Source: Halosolutus gelatinilyticus (GTDB lineage: Archaea > Halobacteriota > Halobacteria > Halobacteriales > Natrialbaceae). From it: a stretch of DNA of 64,000 bases. The position numbers and the translations under genes are program-made. The notes beneath the pieces are model-generated. The model did not search any database, was not told the DNA's origin, and worked only from the letters and a program-made list of their open reading frames with translations. The stretch covers positions 310,001-374,000 of the forward strand of contig NZ_CP095491.1 in assembly GCF_023028105.1 (NCBI RefSeq). Direction: 5' to 3'. Below, one piece after another: positions 1 to 8,290 of the stretch (position 1 is its first letter; each line of letters begins with the position of its first letter).

Positions 1-976
1 CCTGAGTCTCAGCGTAACCCTCGGTACGTGGGGACTGACGAGCGATCTGCAAAATATCTCGAGCCAGTTCGGATTCGGCGGCGAGACGATCACACGGGTA
101 GTCGTCACGTTCATCCTGCTCGTCGCGACGTTCATCGTCACGCGATTCGCCCGCAGGCTCCTGAAGGAACTGCTCGGCTCCGCGGCCGTCGTCACGGACC
201 ACCAGCGCGAGGTCACCCACCGCATCACGCAGGTGATCATCTGGTCGGTGTCGCTCGTGGTCATCCTCAGCGTCTGGGTCGAGGACTTGAGCGGACTCCT
301 CGTTGGGGCCGGGTTCCTCGGCATCGTCGTGGGTATGGCCGCGCGCCAGACCCTCGGGACGGTGATCGCCGGCTTCGTCCTCATGTTCGATCGCCCCTTC
401 GAGATCGGCGACTGGATCGCCGTCGAGGACGACGAGGGGGTCGTCACCGACATCTCGATCGTCAACACGCGGCTCAAGACGTTCGACGGGGAGTACGTGA
501 TGATCCCCAACGACGTCATCTCGTCGAGCATGGTGACCAACCGATCGAAGCGCGGCCGACTCCGCATCGAGGTCGAGGTCGGCGTCGACTACGCGACCGA
601 CGTCGAGCGGGCGTCCGACCTCGCGAAGGAAGCGGTGTCCGAGATCGATCGGATCCTCGACGCGCCGTCGCCGCAGGTCGTCGGCAAGGCGTTCGGCGAC
701 TCGGCGGTGATCCTCGGCGTCCGGTTCTGGATCGACAGGCCGAGCGGGCGACGCCGCTGGCGGGCCCGGACCGAAGCGATCAACGCGATCAAGCGCACCT
801 TCGAGGACGAGGGGATCAAGATCCCGTACCCGCAGCGCGAACTCTCCGGCCGCGCCGAGACGGGCGGCTTCCAAATCGCGGACGATCGCGCGCGCGGTGC
901 GACCGACGGGACCCGAGATGCGAGCGACCGGGGCGAGTCGGAAGACCGACGGGTGTCGCCCCCGGAGGGGGAGTAA
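1..976 (+). CDS. Small-conductance mechanosensitive channel (MscS family), 5' end outside the window
   Basis: The reading frame is open from base 2 to the TAA at 974-976, so the gene starts before the window; about 324 residues are visible. A hydrophobic segment (TRVVVTFILLVATFIV) is followed by a second one and then a glycine- and alanine-rich pore-lining helix ending in the typical MscS stretch GMAARQTLGTVIAGF, and by the beta domain (FEIGDWIAV). The C-terminal tail is acidic and low in complexity. MscS channels open under membrane tension and release solutes on osmotic downshift. The next gene starts at the base after the stop codon, so the two are probably co-transcribed. The family is clear; the full length is not visible. 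Confidence 0.9.
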   Translation, partial: LSLSVTLGTWGLTSDLQNISSQFGFGGETITRVVVTFILLVATFIVTRFARRLLKELLGSAAVVTDHQREVTHRITQVIIWSVSLVVILSVWVEDLSGLLVGAGFLGIVVGMAARQTLGTVIAGFVLMFDRPFEIGDWIAVEDDEGVVTDISIVNTRLKTFDGEYVMIPNDVISSSMVTNRSKRGRLRIEVEVGVDYATDVERASDLAKEAVSEIDRILDAPSPQVVGKAFGDSAVILGVRFWIDRPSGRRRWRARTEAINAIKRTFEDEGIKIPYPQRELSGRAETGGFQIADDRARGATDGTRDASDRGESEDRRVSPPEGE

Positions 977-1558
977 ATGGGACTGCGCGATCGTCGGGGC
1001 GTCGAAACGGACGTCTACCAGCCCGCGGAGGACTCGGAGCTGCTCGCCCGGACGGTTTGCGATCGGCTCTCGGACGCCGACCCCGAGGATCTCGTCCTGG
1101 AAGTCGGCACCGGCTCGGGATACGTCTCGGGACGGATCGCCGAGGAGACCGCCGCCCGCGTGATCGCGTCGGACTTGAATCCGCACGCGGTTCAGCAGGC
1201 CCGGGGCGAGGGTGTCGAGGTGGTTCGGGCGGACCTCGTGACGCCGTTCGCTGACGGCGCCTTCGACGTCGTCGCGTTCAACCCGCCGTACCTGCCGACC
1301 GATCCCGAGAACGAGTGGGACGACTGGATGGAACGCGCCCTCTCGGGCGGCGAGGACGGCCGGGCCGTCATCGATCCGTTCCTCGAAACCGTCGATCGCG
1401 TGCTGGCGCCGGACGGCGTCGTCTACCTGCTCGTCAGCAGCCTCACCGGCGTCGACGACGTGGTCGAGCGTGCTGGCGAGGAGGACTTCAGTGCGGTTGC
1501 CGTCGCCGACGAGTCGTTCCCCTTCGAGACGCTGACGGTGCTCAAATTGTTTCGTTGA
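977..1558 (+). CDS. HemK2/Mtq2-type protein-(glutamine-N5) methyltransferase
   Basis: This 193-residue SAM-dependent methyltransferase has the motif I region LEVGTGSGYVSGRIAEE and the catalytic NPPY motif (FNPPYLP) used by N5-glutamine methyltransferases. The short length, with no N-terminal extension, fits the archaeal/eukaryotic HemK2/Mtq2 group rather than bacterial PrmC. Relatives methylate the GGQ glutamine of class I release factor with Trm112 as partner. The start ATG directly follows the stop of the channel gene, which suggests translational coupling. The methyltransferase class is well supported; release factor as substrate is inferred from the family. Confidence 0.85.
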   Translation: MGLRDRRGVETDVYQPAEDSELLARTVCDRLSDADPEDLVLEVGTGSGYVSGRIAEETAARVIASDLNPHAVQQARGEGVEVVRADLVTPFADGAFDVVAFNPPYLPTDPENEWDDWMERALSGGEDGRAVIDPFLETVDRVLAPDGVVYLLVSSLTGVDDVVERAGEEDFSAVAVADESFPFETLTVLKLFR

Positions 1559-1689
1559 GTTCGATCCGGTGGAGTGAGATCCGATCGTACGGCCTCCTTC
1601 GGAGCGTGACCGGTTCGATTCCGAACGCGCGTCGGGACGCGCTTGCGGATACCGAAGGTATTTATCAAATCTACTGAAATGGCGAAAGT

Positions 1690-2916
1690 ATGTCTCCGAC
1701 GAGACGGGCCCTCTTGGCGAGCGTCGGTGCCGCGAGCGTCGCGATCGCGGGCTGTTCGGAACTGACCGATCGATCCGTAACGGAACCGGACCCCGACGAC
1801 CCGCCCGAATCGGGCGTCGACGAACTTCCGGATCCGAGTCGGCACGTAAACGGCGCGAACGGCGAGTGGTCGACGTTCGGCTGTAACGCCGCCCACACCC
1901 GGGCGGTCGCCGACGGCGAAGCGCCGGTCGACGGGGTGACCGAACGCTGGCGGGTCGAAGTCGCACAGCTAGCGTACGAGGACCCCGTCGTCGTCAGCGG
2001 TCGCGTTTACTTCCCTGATGGAGACACGCTCCGCGTCTTCGACGCCGACGACGGGACGGAACTGTGGACGTTCGCCGACGTCTATACTGCACCGTTGCTC
2101 TGGGACGGCGTCGCCTACGTCTCGACGCACGACGCGGTTCTCGCGATCGATTCGGAGAGCGGCGAGACGCTGTGGGAGCGCACCTTCGAGACGCCGGGAC
2201 GGGTAACGACGACGGCGACGTATGCCGGATCATCGCTAATCTGCGGGGTGGGCGAGCAAGTCGTGTCGCTCGATCCGGAAGACGGCAGCGTCCAGTGGCG
2301 ACGGGGTGTCTTCGGACAGGTGATTGATCACACCGCCGTCTTCATGGGATACTACTCGATCGTCGCCACGGAGGCCGGGATGGTCTACGCCCTCGCAGAG
2401 AACGGGATCGGCTGGAAACGGTGGCAGCTCCCCGCGGCACCGACGTGTCCCCCGAGCGTCGATACCGATGCCGTCTACGTCAACTGCCGGAACGGAACGA
2501 CGCACGCACTGGCGGCGGGCCCAAACGCGGACGCCGCGGACGGGATCCAGTGGTCGATCGACACCGGCGCGGCCGATCGTGGAATCGGCCTCGCGAACGG
2601 CGTCGTCTTCGTCGCCAACGGCCGATCGCTCCAGGCGATCAGTTCCGACTCCGGAACCCGCTACTGGGAGTACGACATCGGCGACTGGCGTCACACCGCG
2701 CCGGCGTTCGGTCGCGACACCTTGTTCGTGGGCGGCGACCGCCTCCGGGCGGTCGATCCGACGCCCGGCGGCGACCCGTCCGACGGGCCGGCGCTCCGGT
2801 TCGAGCGGCGTTTCGAGGGCCGCGTCGGACCGGGGCCGGTCCTCGACGACGGGACACTCTACGTCGTCGCGGAAGTCGAAGAGGAGGAAACGTACGCGCT
2901 GCTAGCGCTGGAGTGA
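1690..2916 (+). CDS. PQQ-like beta-propeller lipoprotein, Tat-exported
   Basis: This 408-residue protein begins with a Tat signal (TRRALLASVG) and a lipobox (AIAGC), so it is probably folded inside the cell, exported by Tat and lipid-anchored outside. The body contains repeated blades of the PQQ/YWTD type, such as VYFPDGDTLRVFDADDGTELWTF-like stretches, with the recurring pattern G-x-x-x-W near strand ends. Archaeal members of this family are common and mostly of unknown role; they may act as scaffolds or binding proteins. There is no clear catalytic set. A TATA-like tatttatca stands about 25-30 bases before the ATG, which supports a leaderless transcript from this start. Confidence 0.8.
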   Translation: MSPTRRALLASVGAASVAIAGCSELTDRSVTEPDPDDPPESGVDELPDPSRHVNGANGEWSTFGCNAAHTRAVADGEAPVDGVTERWRVEVAQLAYEDPVVVSGRVYFPDGDTLRVFDADDGTELWTFADVYTAPLLWDGVAYVSTHDAVLAIDSESGETLWERTFETPGRVTTTATYAGSSLICGVGEQVVSLDPEDGSVQWRRGVFGQVIDHTAVFMGYYSIVATEAGMVYALAENGIGWKRWQLPAAPTCPPSVDTDAVYVNCRNGTTHALAAGPNADAADGIQWSIDTGAADRGIGLANGVVFVANGRSLQAISSDSGTRYWEYDIGDWRHTAPAFGRDTLFVGGDRLRAVDPTPGGDPSDGPALRFERRFEGRVGPGPVLDDGTLYVVAEVEEEETYALLALE

Positions 2917-3059
2917 TTCGGACGGAGAACACCCATATACGCGCCCAACGTCTATTTTACCGATCGTCTCGAGGCGCGAACACGTCCGATGGAATTACTA
3001 CCACGTATTAGAACGGATGGAAAATATTAAGCGTCGGTATAGCCTAGCCGAGATCACGA

Positions 3060-4067
3060 ATGACCGAATACGTTTCGACCACGCCGGGGCTCTTCCCGCT
3101 CCCGGACTGGGCGAAAGACGACCTCTCGGACCTCAAGGGCCACCAGAAACACGATCTCATCAGCGGCGACGAGGGCGAGGAGATCGCGGCGGCCTACGAG
3201 GAGGCGCGCGAGGAAGTGATCGACGTCCAGCGGGAGGCCGGCCTCGATCGCGTCGCGGAGGGACAGCTTCGCTGGGACGACATGCTCGCGCACCCGCTGG
3301 CGGTCCACGACGCGGTCGACACCCAGGGGATCGTCCGCTACTACGACAACAACAACTTCTACCGCGATCCCGTCGTGACCGACGACCTCGGGTTCTCCGG
3401 CGACGTCGCGGGCGAACTCGAGGCCGCGGCGGAGCTGCTCGACGAGGACGATAGTCTGCAGGCCGTCCTGCCGGGCCCGTACTCGCTGGCGGATCTCGCC
3501 ACCGACGACCACTACGGCGACGAGGCCGAGTTCCTCGCGGCGATCGCCGACTTCCTCGAAGGCGAAATCGAGGCCTTCCCGGAGCACGAGACGCTGTTCC
3601 TGCTCGAACCGTCGCTCGTCGAGAACGCGCCGGACGACGGGCAGGACGAGCGCGCGAGCGAGGCGATCGATCGGGTCGCGAGCGCGACCGACGCCGACAT
3701 CGTCGTCCAGCCCTACTGGGGCGCGCTCGAGGAGAAGGTCTACGCGCACCTGCTCGACGCGGATATCGACGCGGTCGGCTTCGACTTCGTCGCGAACCGG
3801 GAGGACAACCTGTACAACATCCAGGAGTACGGCGCCGCCGCCGACGTCTCGCTCGGCCTCGCGGACGGCCAGAACACGCTCGTAGAGGACCCCGAAGCGA
3901 TCCGCGATCGGGTCGAGTGGGTCTTCGATCAACTTCCCGTCACCGAGTTCGAGACGGTCTACCTGACGACGAACACCGAGACGTTCTACCTGCCGTACGC
4001 GACGTTCGAGGAGAAACTCGCCGTCCTTGCGGAGGCTGCGGACCTCGCGGAGGTGAAAGCAGCATGA
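3060..4067 (+). CDS. MetE-like protein, first member of a methionine synthase pair
   Basis: This 335-residue protein has the UROD/MetE-like TIM-barrel pattern (for example LPGPYSLADLA) but lacks the H-x-C zinc pair seen in the following gene. It shares sequence features with the other half and probably arose by duplication. In haloarchaea two adjacent MetE-like genes commonly occur together, and this one may be a regulatory or substrate-binding partner in methyl transfer to homocysteine. Its stop overlaps the next start by 4 bases (ATGA), so the pair is translationally coupled. The MetE family is well supported; the exact role of this half is inferred. Confidence 0.8.
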   Translation: MTEYVSTTPGLFPLPDWAKDDLSDLKGHQKHDLISGDEGEEIAAAYEEAREEVIDVQREAGLDRVAEGQLRWDDMLAHPLAVHDAVDTQGIVRYYDNNNFYRDPVVTDDLGFSGDVAGELEAAAELLDEDDSLQAVLPGPYSLADLATDDHYGDEAEFLAAIADFLEGEIEAFPEHETLFLLEPSLVENAPDDGQDERASEAIDRVASATDADIVVQPYWGALEEKVYAHLLDADIDAVGFDFVANREDNLYNIQEYGAAADVSLGLADGQNTLVEDPEAIRDRVEWVFDQLPVTEFETVYLTTNTETFYLPYATFEEKLAVLAEAADLAEVKAA

Positions 4068-5140
4068 GCACGAAGGAGAACAAAGACCAGTTCCGACCCG
4101 ACCACCACGAGAACGACCACTTCATCCTGACGACCGTCGTCGGCAGCTATCCGAAGCCGAAGTGGCTCAACCGCGCGAAGGAGCTCTACGAGGACCCGGA
4201 CCACAAGTTCGACGCCGACGACTACCAGGAAGCCAAGGACGACGCGGCCCGCCTCATCGCACGAGAGCACGAGCGCGCCGGCCTGGACGTCGTCGTCGAC
4301 GGCGAGATGCGGCGCAACGAGATGGTCGAGTTCTTCGCCCACCGCATCGAGGGCTACGAGTTCAACGGCCCCGTCAAGGTCTGGGGGCACAACTACTTTG
4401 ACAAGCCCTCGGTCGTGAGCGAGGTCGAGTACACCGACTCCTGGCTCGTCGACGAGTACGAGTTCACCGCCGACGCGACCGATCGGCCGGTCAAGGTTCC
4501 CATCACGGGTCCGTACACGCTCGCGAACTGGTCGTTCAACGAGGCCTACGACAGCGACGACGAGCTCACACTCGACCTCGCCGACCTCGTCAACGAGGAG
4601 ATCGAGAAGCTCGTCGACGCCGGCGCGCGGTACATCCAGATCGACGAACCCGCACTCGCGACGACGCCCGACGACCACGCGATCGTCGGCGAGGCGCTCG
4701 AACACATCGTCGCCGACATCCCCGAGGAAGTCCGCATCGGCCTCCACGTCTGTTACGGCGACTACTCCCGAATCTACCCCGAGATTCTGGAGTTCCCCGT
4801 CGACGAGTTCGACCTCGAACTCGCCAACGGCGACTACGATCAGCTCGACGTCTTCACGGATCCCGAGTTCACGGCGGATCTCGCTCTCGGCGTCACCGAC
4901 GTCCACGTCGCCGAGGTCGAATCCGTCGAGCAGATCGAGGAGAACATCAAGAAGGGCCTCGAAGTCGTCCCGCCGGAGCAGCTCGTCGTCTCGCCGGACT
5001 GCGGCGTGAAGCTGCTCCCCCGCGAGGTCGCCTACGGCAAGATGGCGAACATGGTCGAAGCCGCCCGCAACGTCGAGGCCGACCTCGACGAGGGCAACGT
5101 CGACGTCGATCGCGAACACGCGGCGACCGCCGACGACTGA
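4064..5140 (+). CDS. metE: Cobalamin-independent-type methionine synthase, catalytic half
   Basis: This 358-residue protein matches the C-terminal catalytic barrel of MetE. It contains the zinc ligands H-x-C in LHVCYGDYS and the distal cysteine in SPDCGVKLLPR, with the homocysteine-binding IDEPALA segment between. The N-terminal motif VVGSYPKPKWL is typical of archaeal core enzymes. It should transfer a methyl group to homocysteine to give methionine; in archaeal core enzymes the methyl donor may be a corrinoid rather than methyl-folate. The chosen start overlaps the upstream gene by 4 bases. An in-frame extension further upstream runs through the preceding gene and is not used. Confidence 0.88.
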   Translation: MSTKENKDQFRPDHHENDHFILTTVVGSYPKPKWLNRAKELYEDPDHKFDADDYQEAKDDAARLIAREHERAGLDVVVDGEMRRNEMVEFFAHRIEGYEFNGPVKVWGHNYFDKPSVVSEVEYTDSWLVDEYEFTADATDRPVKVPITGPYTLANWSFNEAYDSDDELTLDLADLVNEEIEKLVDAGARYIQIDEPALATTPDDHAIVGEALEHIVADIPEEVRIGLHVCYGDYSRIYPEILEFPVDEFDLELANGDYDQLDVFTDPEFTADLALGVTDVHVAEVESVEQIEENIKKGLEVVPPEQLVVSPDCGVKLLPREVAYGKMANMVEAARNVEADLDEGNVDVDREHAATADD

Positions 5141-5407
5141 CGACAGTCGTCACGGGCCCGAAGCGCCGATCGCAGCCGATTTCGTTCGTTCGGTGATCCG
5201 TTCCGATCGCGGTCCGGGTCGAGTGCTCTCGCGTTTCGCTCGGCGACGCGCTTGACCCGACGGCGCGTTTCGTTCGATAACACGCGACACGTTCCTTTCA
5301 TATCGTTTTCGTATGTGGTTCGGAAACACGAGCCGACGGCGCGACCGTTACCTGATAACCGGTATGTCTGGAAACGTATACGTAGGAGCGGTACTAACGG
5401 GAGGACG

Positions 5408-6028
5408 ATGCAACGAGCCGCTTCGAAAGCCCACGAACTCGACGACGAAGTTGCCGACCACCGCGACCCGGATCACGAGATCGACCCGCTGTTCGTCAAC
5501 CGGTGGTCGCCGTACGCGATGACCGGCGAGGCGCTCGACGAGAAGGAGTTCCTGCCGCTGTTCGAGGCAGCCCGCTGGGCGCCTTCGGCGTACAACAACC
5601 AGCACTGGCGGTTCATCTACGCTGCGCGCGAGGACGACGAGTGGGAGACGTTCGTGGATCTGCTCGCCGACGGAAACCGATCGTGGGCGACGGATGCGGC
5701 CGTCCTCGCGGTGATCGTCTCGAAGACGACGTTCGACCACAACGGCGAGCCGGCGCCGACCCACTCGTTCGACACCGGTGCAGCCTGGCAGAACCTCGCA
5801 CTCGAAGGTGCGCGCCGCGGCCTCGCCGTTCACGGGATGGCCGGGTTCGACTACGAACGCGCGGCCGAGGAACTCGACGTTCCGACGGAGTTCGCGGTCG
5901 AAGCGATGGTCGCGATCGGCGAGCGCGCGCCGCCCGAGACGCTGTCCGACGACCTCCGCGAGCGCGAACGGCCGAGCGATCGCAAGCCCCTCGCGGAGGT
6001 GCTCCACCGCGGCGGCTTCCGGGAGTAA
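5408..6028 (+). CDS. Nitroreductase family protein
   Basis: This 206-residue protein shows the nitroreductase fold: the N-terminal FVNRWSPYAMTGE and ARWAPSAYNNQHWRF motif, whose R-x-A-P-S-A-x-N-x-Q-x-W binds FMN phosphate and flavin, and the later GAAWQNLALEGARRG helix. Family members use FMN and NAD(P)H to reduce nitro compounds, quinones or related acceptors; the natural substrate cannot be told. The ATG at 5408 was chosen because an upstream in-frame start adds about 50 residues without any family match. It stands alone between the methionine synthase pair and the sugar kinase. Confidence 0.85.
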   Translation: MQRAASKAHELDDEVADHRDPDHEIDPLFVNRWSPYAMTGEALDEKEFLPLFEAARWAPSAYNNQHWRFIYAAREDDEWETFVDLLADGNRSWATDAAVLAVIVSKTTFDHNGEPAPTHSFDTGAAWQNLALEGARRGLAVHGMAGFDYERAAEELDVPTEFAVEAMVAIGERAPPETLSDDLRERERPSDRKPLAEVLHRGGFRE

Positions 6029-6265
6029 CGCCCCGGCGCGCGAGCCGAACGCCCGTCTTCGAATCGGATCGGATCACAACTCGCACCGGAATCGACGATC
6101 GTCGACCGCGCTCCTGCCGGAACCCCCGTCGTTCGGAGGGCCTTCGACGGGCGAATCGACCGGAGTCGGCTCGCGAAGGAGTCGAGGCGATTCGATCGTG
6201 TCCCGGACGACGTCGGGTGGTGACGGTCCGCAACACCTTATCACCGGGAGGGCAAACGGGGGTCC

Positions 6266-7231
6266 ATGAGTCACGACATCCTGATCGCCGGCGAGACGCT
6301 GATCGACTTTCTCCCCGACGAACCGGGGCCGATCGCGACGGTCGAGGGGTTCGATCGGCGGCCCGGCGGCGCGCCGGCGAACGTGGCCGTGGCGCTCGCC
6401 CGCCTCGAGCGTGTGCCGCTGTTCTGGACGCGCGTGGGAGACGATCCGTTCGGCCGATACCTGTACGAGACGCTCGTCGACCAGGGGCTTCCGGAGCGGT
6501 TGCTCGAGCGCGATCCGGCGGCGAAGACCTCGCTCGCGTTCGTCACGCACGACGAGACGGGCGATCGCGAGTTCTCGTTCTACCGCGAGGGGACCGCGGA
6601 CACGCGGCTCGAACCGGGACGGGTCGACGACGCGGTTCTCGACGGCTGCGAGTGGGTCCACGTCGGCGGCGTGGCGCTCGCGGCCGGGTCCTCGCGCGAG
6701 GCCACGCTCGACCTGATCGAACGGGCCGCCGACCGGGGCTGTACGGTATCGTTCGACCCGAACGAGCGCCCGGAACTGTGGTCGGACGAGGAAACGTACC
6801 GGGACGTCGTCGGGACGGCGCTCGCGACCGTCGACGTGCTGAAGGCGACCGAAGGGGAACTCGCGAGACTGGGGTTCGCGGGCGACGACGCCGCGTCGAT
6901 CGCCCGGGACGCGTTGACCGCCGGGCCGGACCTCGCGTTCATCACCCGCGGCGAGTCGGGGGCGATCGCCGTCGGCGCGGACGGGACCGAGTGGGAGGGG
7001 ACGGCCAGCCACCCGGGCTTCGAGTCCGACGTCGTCGACACGACGGGCGCGGGGGACGCCTTCGTCGCCGGCGCGATCGCCGGATTGCGCGAGGGACGCG
7101 GACTGGCCGAGACGCTGGCGTTCGCCAACGCGGTCGGGGCCGCCGCGACGACGGCCGCGGGGGCGATGGCGGCGCTCCCGGATCGAGACGCCGTCCGGGC
7201 TATCGAGGACGAGCCGATCGAGAACGAGTAG
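6266..7231 (+). CDS. PfkB-family carbohydrate kinase (fructokinase-like)
   Basis: This 321-residue ribokinase/PfkB kinase has both signatures: GGAPANVAVALARL near residue 35 and the ATP/anion-hole motif DTTGAGDAFVAG near residue 250, which carries the catalytic aspartate. The N-terminus (GETLIDFLPDE) resembles fructokinases and KDG kinases. The likely reaction is ATP-dependent phosphorylation of a sugar or sugar acid; the substrate is not certain. A TATA-like ccttatcacc lies about 28 bases before the ATG, so the transcript is probably leaderless. It stands 2 kb upstream of the TrmB regulator and ABC importer, and may belong to the same sugar pathway by proximity. Confidence 0.85.
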   Translation: MSHDILIAGETLIDFLPDEPGPIATVEGFDRRPGGAPANVAVALARLERVPLFWTRVGDDPFGRYLYETLVDQGLPERLLERDPAAKTSLAFVTHDETGDREFSFYREGTADTRLEPGRVDDAVLDGCEWVHVGGVALAAGSSREATLDLIERAADRGCTVSFDPNERPELWSDEETYRDVVGTALATVDVLKATEGELARLGFAGDDAASIARDALTAGPDLAFITRGESGAIAVGADGTEWEGTASHPGFESDVVDTTGAGDAFVAGAIAGLREGRGLAETLAFANAVGAAATTAAGAMAALPDRDAVRAIEDEPIENE

Positions 7232-7245
7232 TCGACGCGCGCCGA

Positions 7246-8091
7246 TCAGCGCTCGGGTTCGGTGAACGTGAAGAACCGCTCGTTGCACGAGGAACAGACC
7301 AGCTTCTGTGGCGGCGTCTGTCCGATCGGCGTCACCTCGCCGCAGCAACTCGACTGGATGACGGCCAGCTCCTCGTCGCAGAGCGGGCAGCGATCGAGGA
7401 GCGACCGCAACGGCCGGCCGGCGGCGCGGCGAATCGGACCGGACTCGACGCGGGATTCGAGCGCCCGGGCGGCCGCGAGTTCGGCGACGGCCACGCCCCG
7501 TCGCAGCGTGGTTGGAACGCCGCTGTCGCCCTCGAGAACGAGCATCGACCGACCCCAGCTTCGGTCCGCTCGCGCCCCGATCGACGGCGCGGTTTGCTCG
7601 TCGGCGACCCGCGCGAGCCCGTCGAAATCGAGGTCGCGCAGCGCCCGCATCTCGCGGCGCCACTCCTCGCGAAAGTCGTCCGCGAGCCGAACGTCTTCGC
7701 CGGCCGGCTCGACGACGTCGGCCTCGAGCAGCGCGGTCAGAACCGCTTCGCCGCTCGGCCGTTCGGATTCGCCGTCGGCGTCCGCATCGGCGGGCGCGGG
7801 ATCGGACAGCGATCCGGGTTCGTCGCCGGGCTCGACGTGATCGAACCCGTCGATCGGGAGCGCGGCGACGAGCCGGGGGGCGAACTGCGGCGTGTACGGG
7901 ACGACGTACCCTCGCAGCGCGATGGCGACCGCGCCGACGACGGCGGCGACCGCGGCGGCCGTCCGTCGATCGAGGATCGCCAGCGCGCCGGCGACGATCG
8001 CGACGAGCACGCCGTTGACGACGGTACACGGCCAGCACCGATTCTCACCGGTGTACTCGGGCCGACGAAACCGTTCGAGAGGGTCGGTCAT
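7246..8091 (-). CDS. Hypothetical membrane protein with C-terminal zinc-ribbon-like cysteines
   Basis: This 281-residue protein is not recognised. It has an N-terminal CWPC pair followed by two adjacent hydrophobic segments (around residues 17-60), an acidic linker, and a C-terminal cysteine-rich part with CPLC, a CC pair and CSSC, which could bind zinc. The middle is acidic and helical, as usual for cytoplasmic haloarchaeal domains. The start at MTDPLERF was preferred over an upstream start that adds 16 residues of different character. It converges with the sugar kinase, with only 14 bases between them, and diverges from the TrmB regulator. Confidence 0.7.
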   Translation of the reverse strand: MTDPLERFRRPEYTGENRCWPCTVVNGVLVAIVAGALAILDRRTAAAVAAVVGAVAIALRGYVVPYTPQFAPRLVAALPIDGFDHVEPGDEPGSLSDPAPADADADGESERPSGEAVLTALLEADVVEPAGEDVRLADDFREEWRREMRALRDLDFDGLARVADEQTAPSIGARADRSWGRSMLVLEGDSGVPTTLRRGVAVAELAAARALESRVESGPIRRAAGRPLRSLLDRCPLCDEELAVIQSSCCGEVTPIGQTPPQKLVCSSCNERFFTFTEPER

Positions 8092-8140
8092 GACGGGTCG
8101 TTCCTGTTGGATCACCTTGAGTGTAGCGACGGAAGACAAA

Positions 8141-8162
8141 CTTATTTACAACGGGTGTTATA
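8141..8162 (+). promoter_or_regulatory. TATA box overlapped by a 16-bp inverted repeat; probable TrmB-family autoregulatory site
   Basis: A TATA-like cttattta (8141-8148) runs into the inverted repeat TACAAC-GGGT-GTTATA (8147-8162). Nearly the same repeat, with the same 4-base spacer, occurs before the ABC importer at 9527-9542. Here it covers the TATA box, a position expected to repress. The TrmB-family gene starts at 8291, so the transcript would have a leader of about 120 bases. The regulator binding this site is inferred from proximity. Confidence 0.55.
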
Positions 8163-8290
8163 CCTCTCGTGAATGACCGAAATCGTGATGGGATCGCGTC
8201 GAATTTCGACGACCGGTCGGGACATTCGGTCGTCGCTCCGACGGCGGTCGACGACGGATCCGAACGGCGTACGGCGCCGGGTGAGCCCGC

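Noticed and set aside
5503-8172. Plus-strand open frame of about 889 codons across nitroreductase and sugar kinase
   Set aside because: It runs out of frame through two clear genes and encodes an Arg-rich product unlike haloarchaeal proteins.
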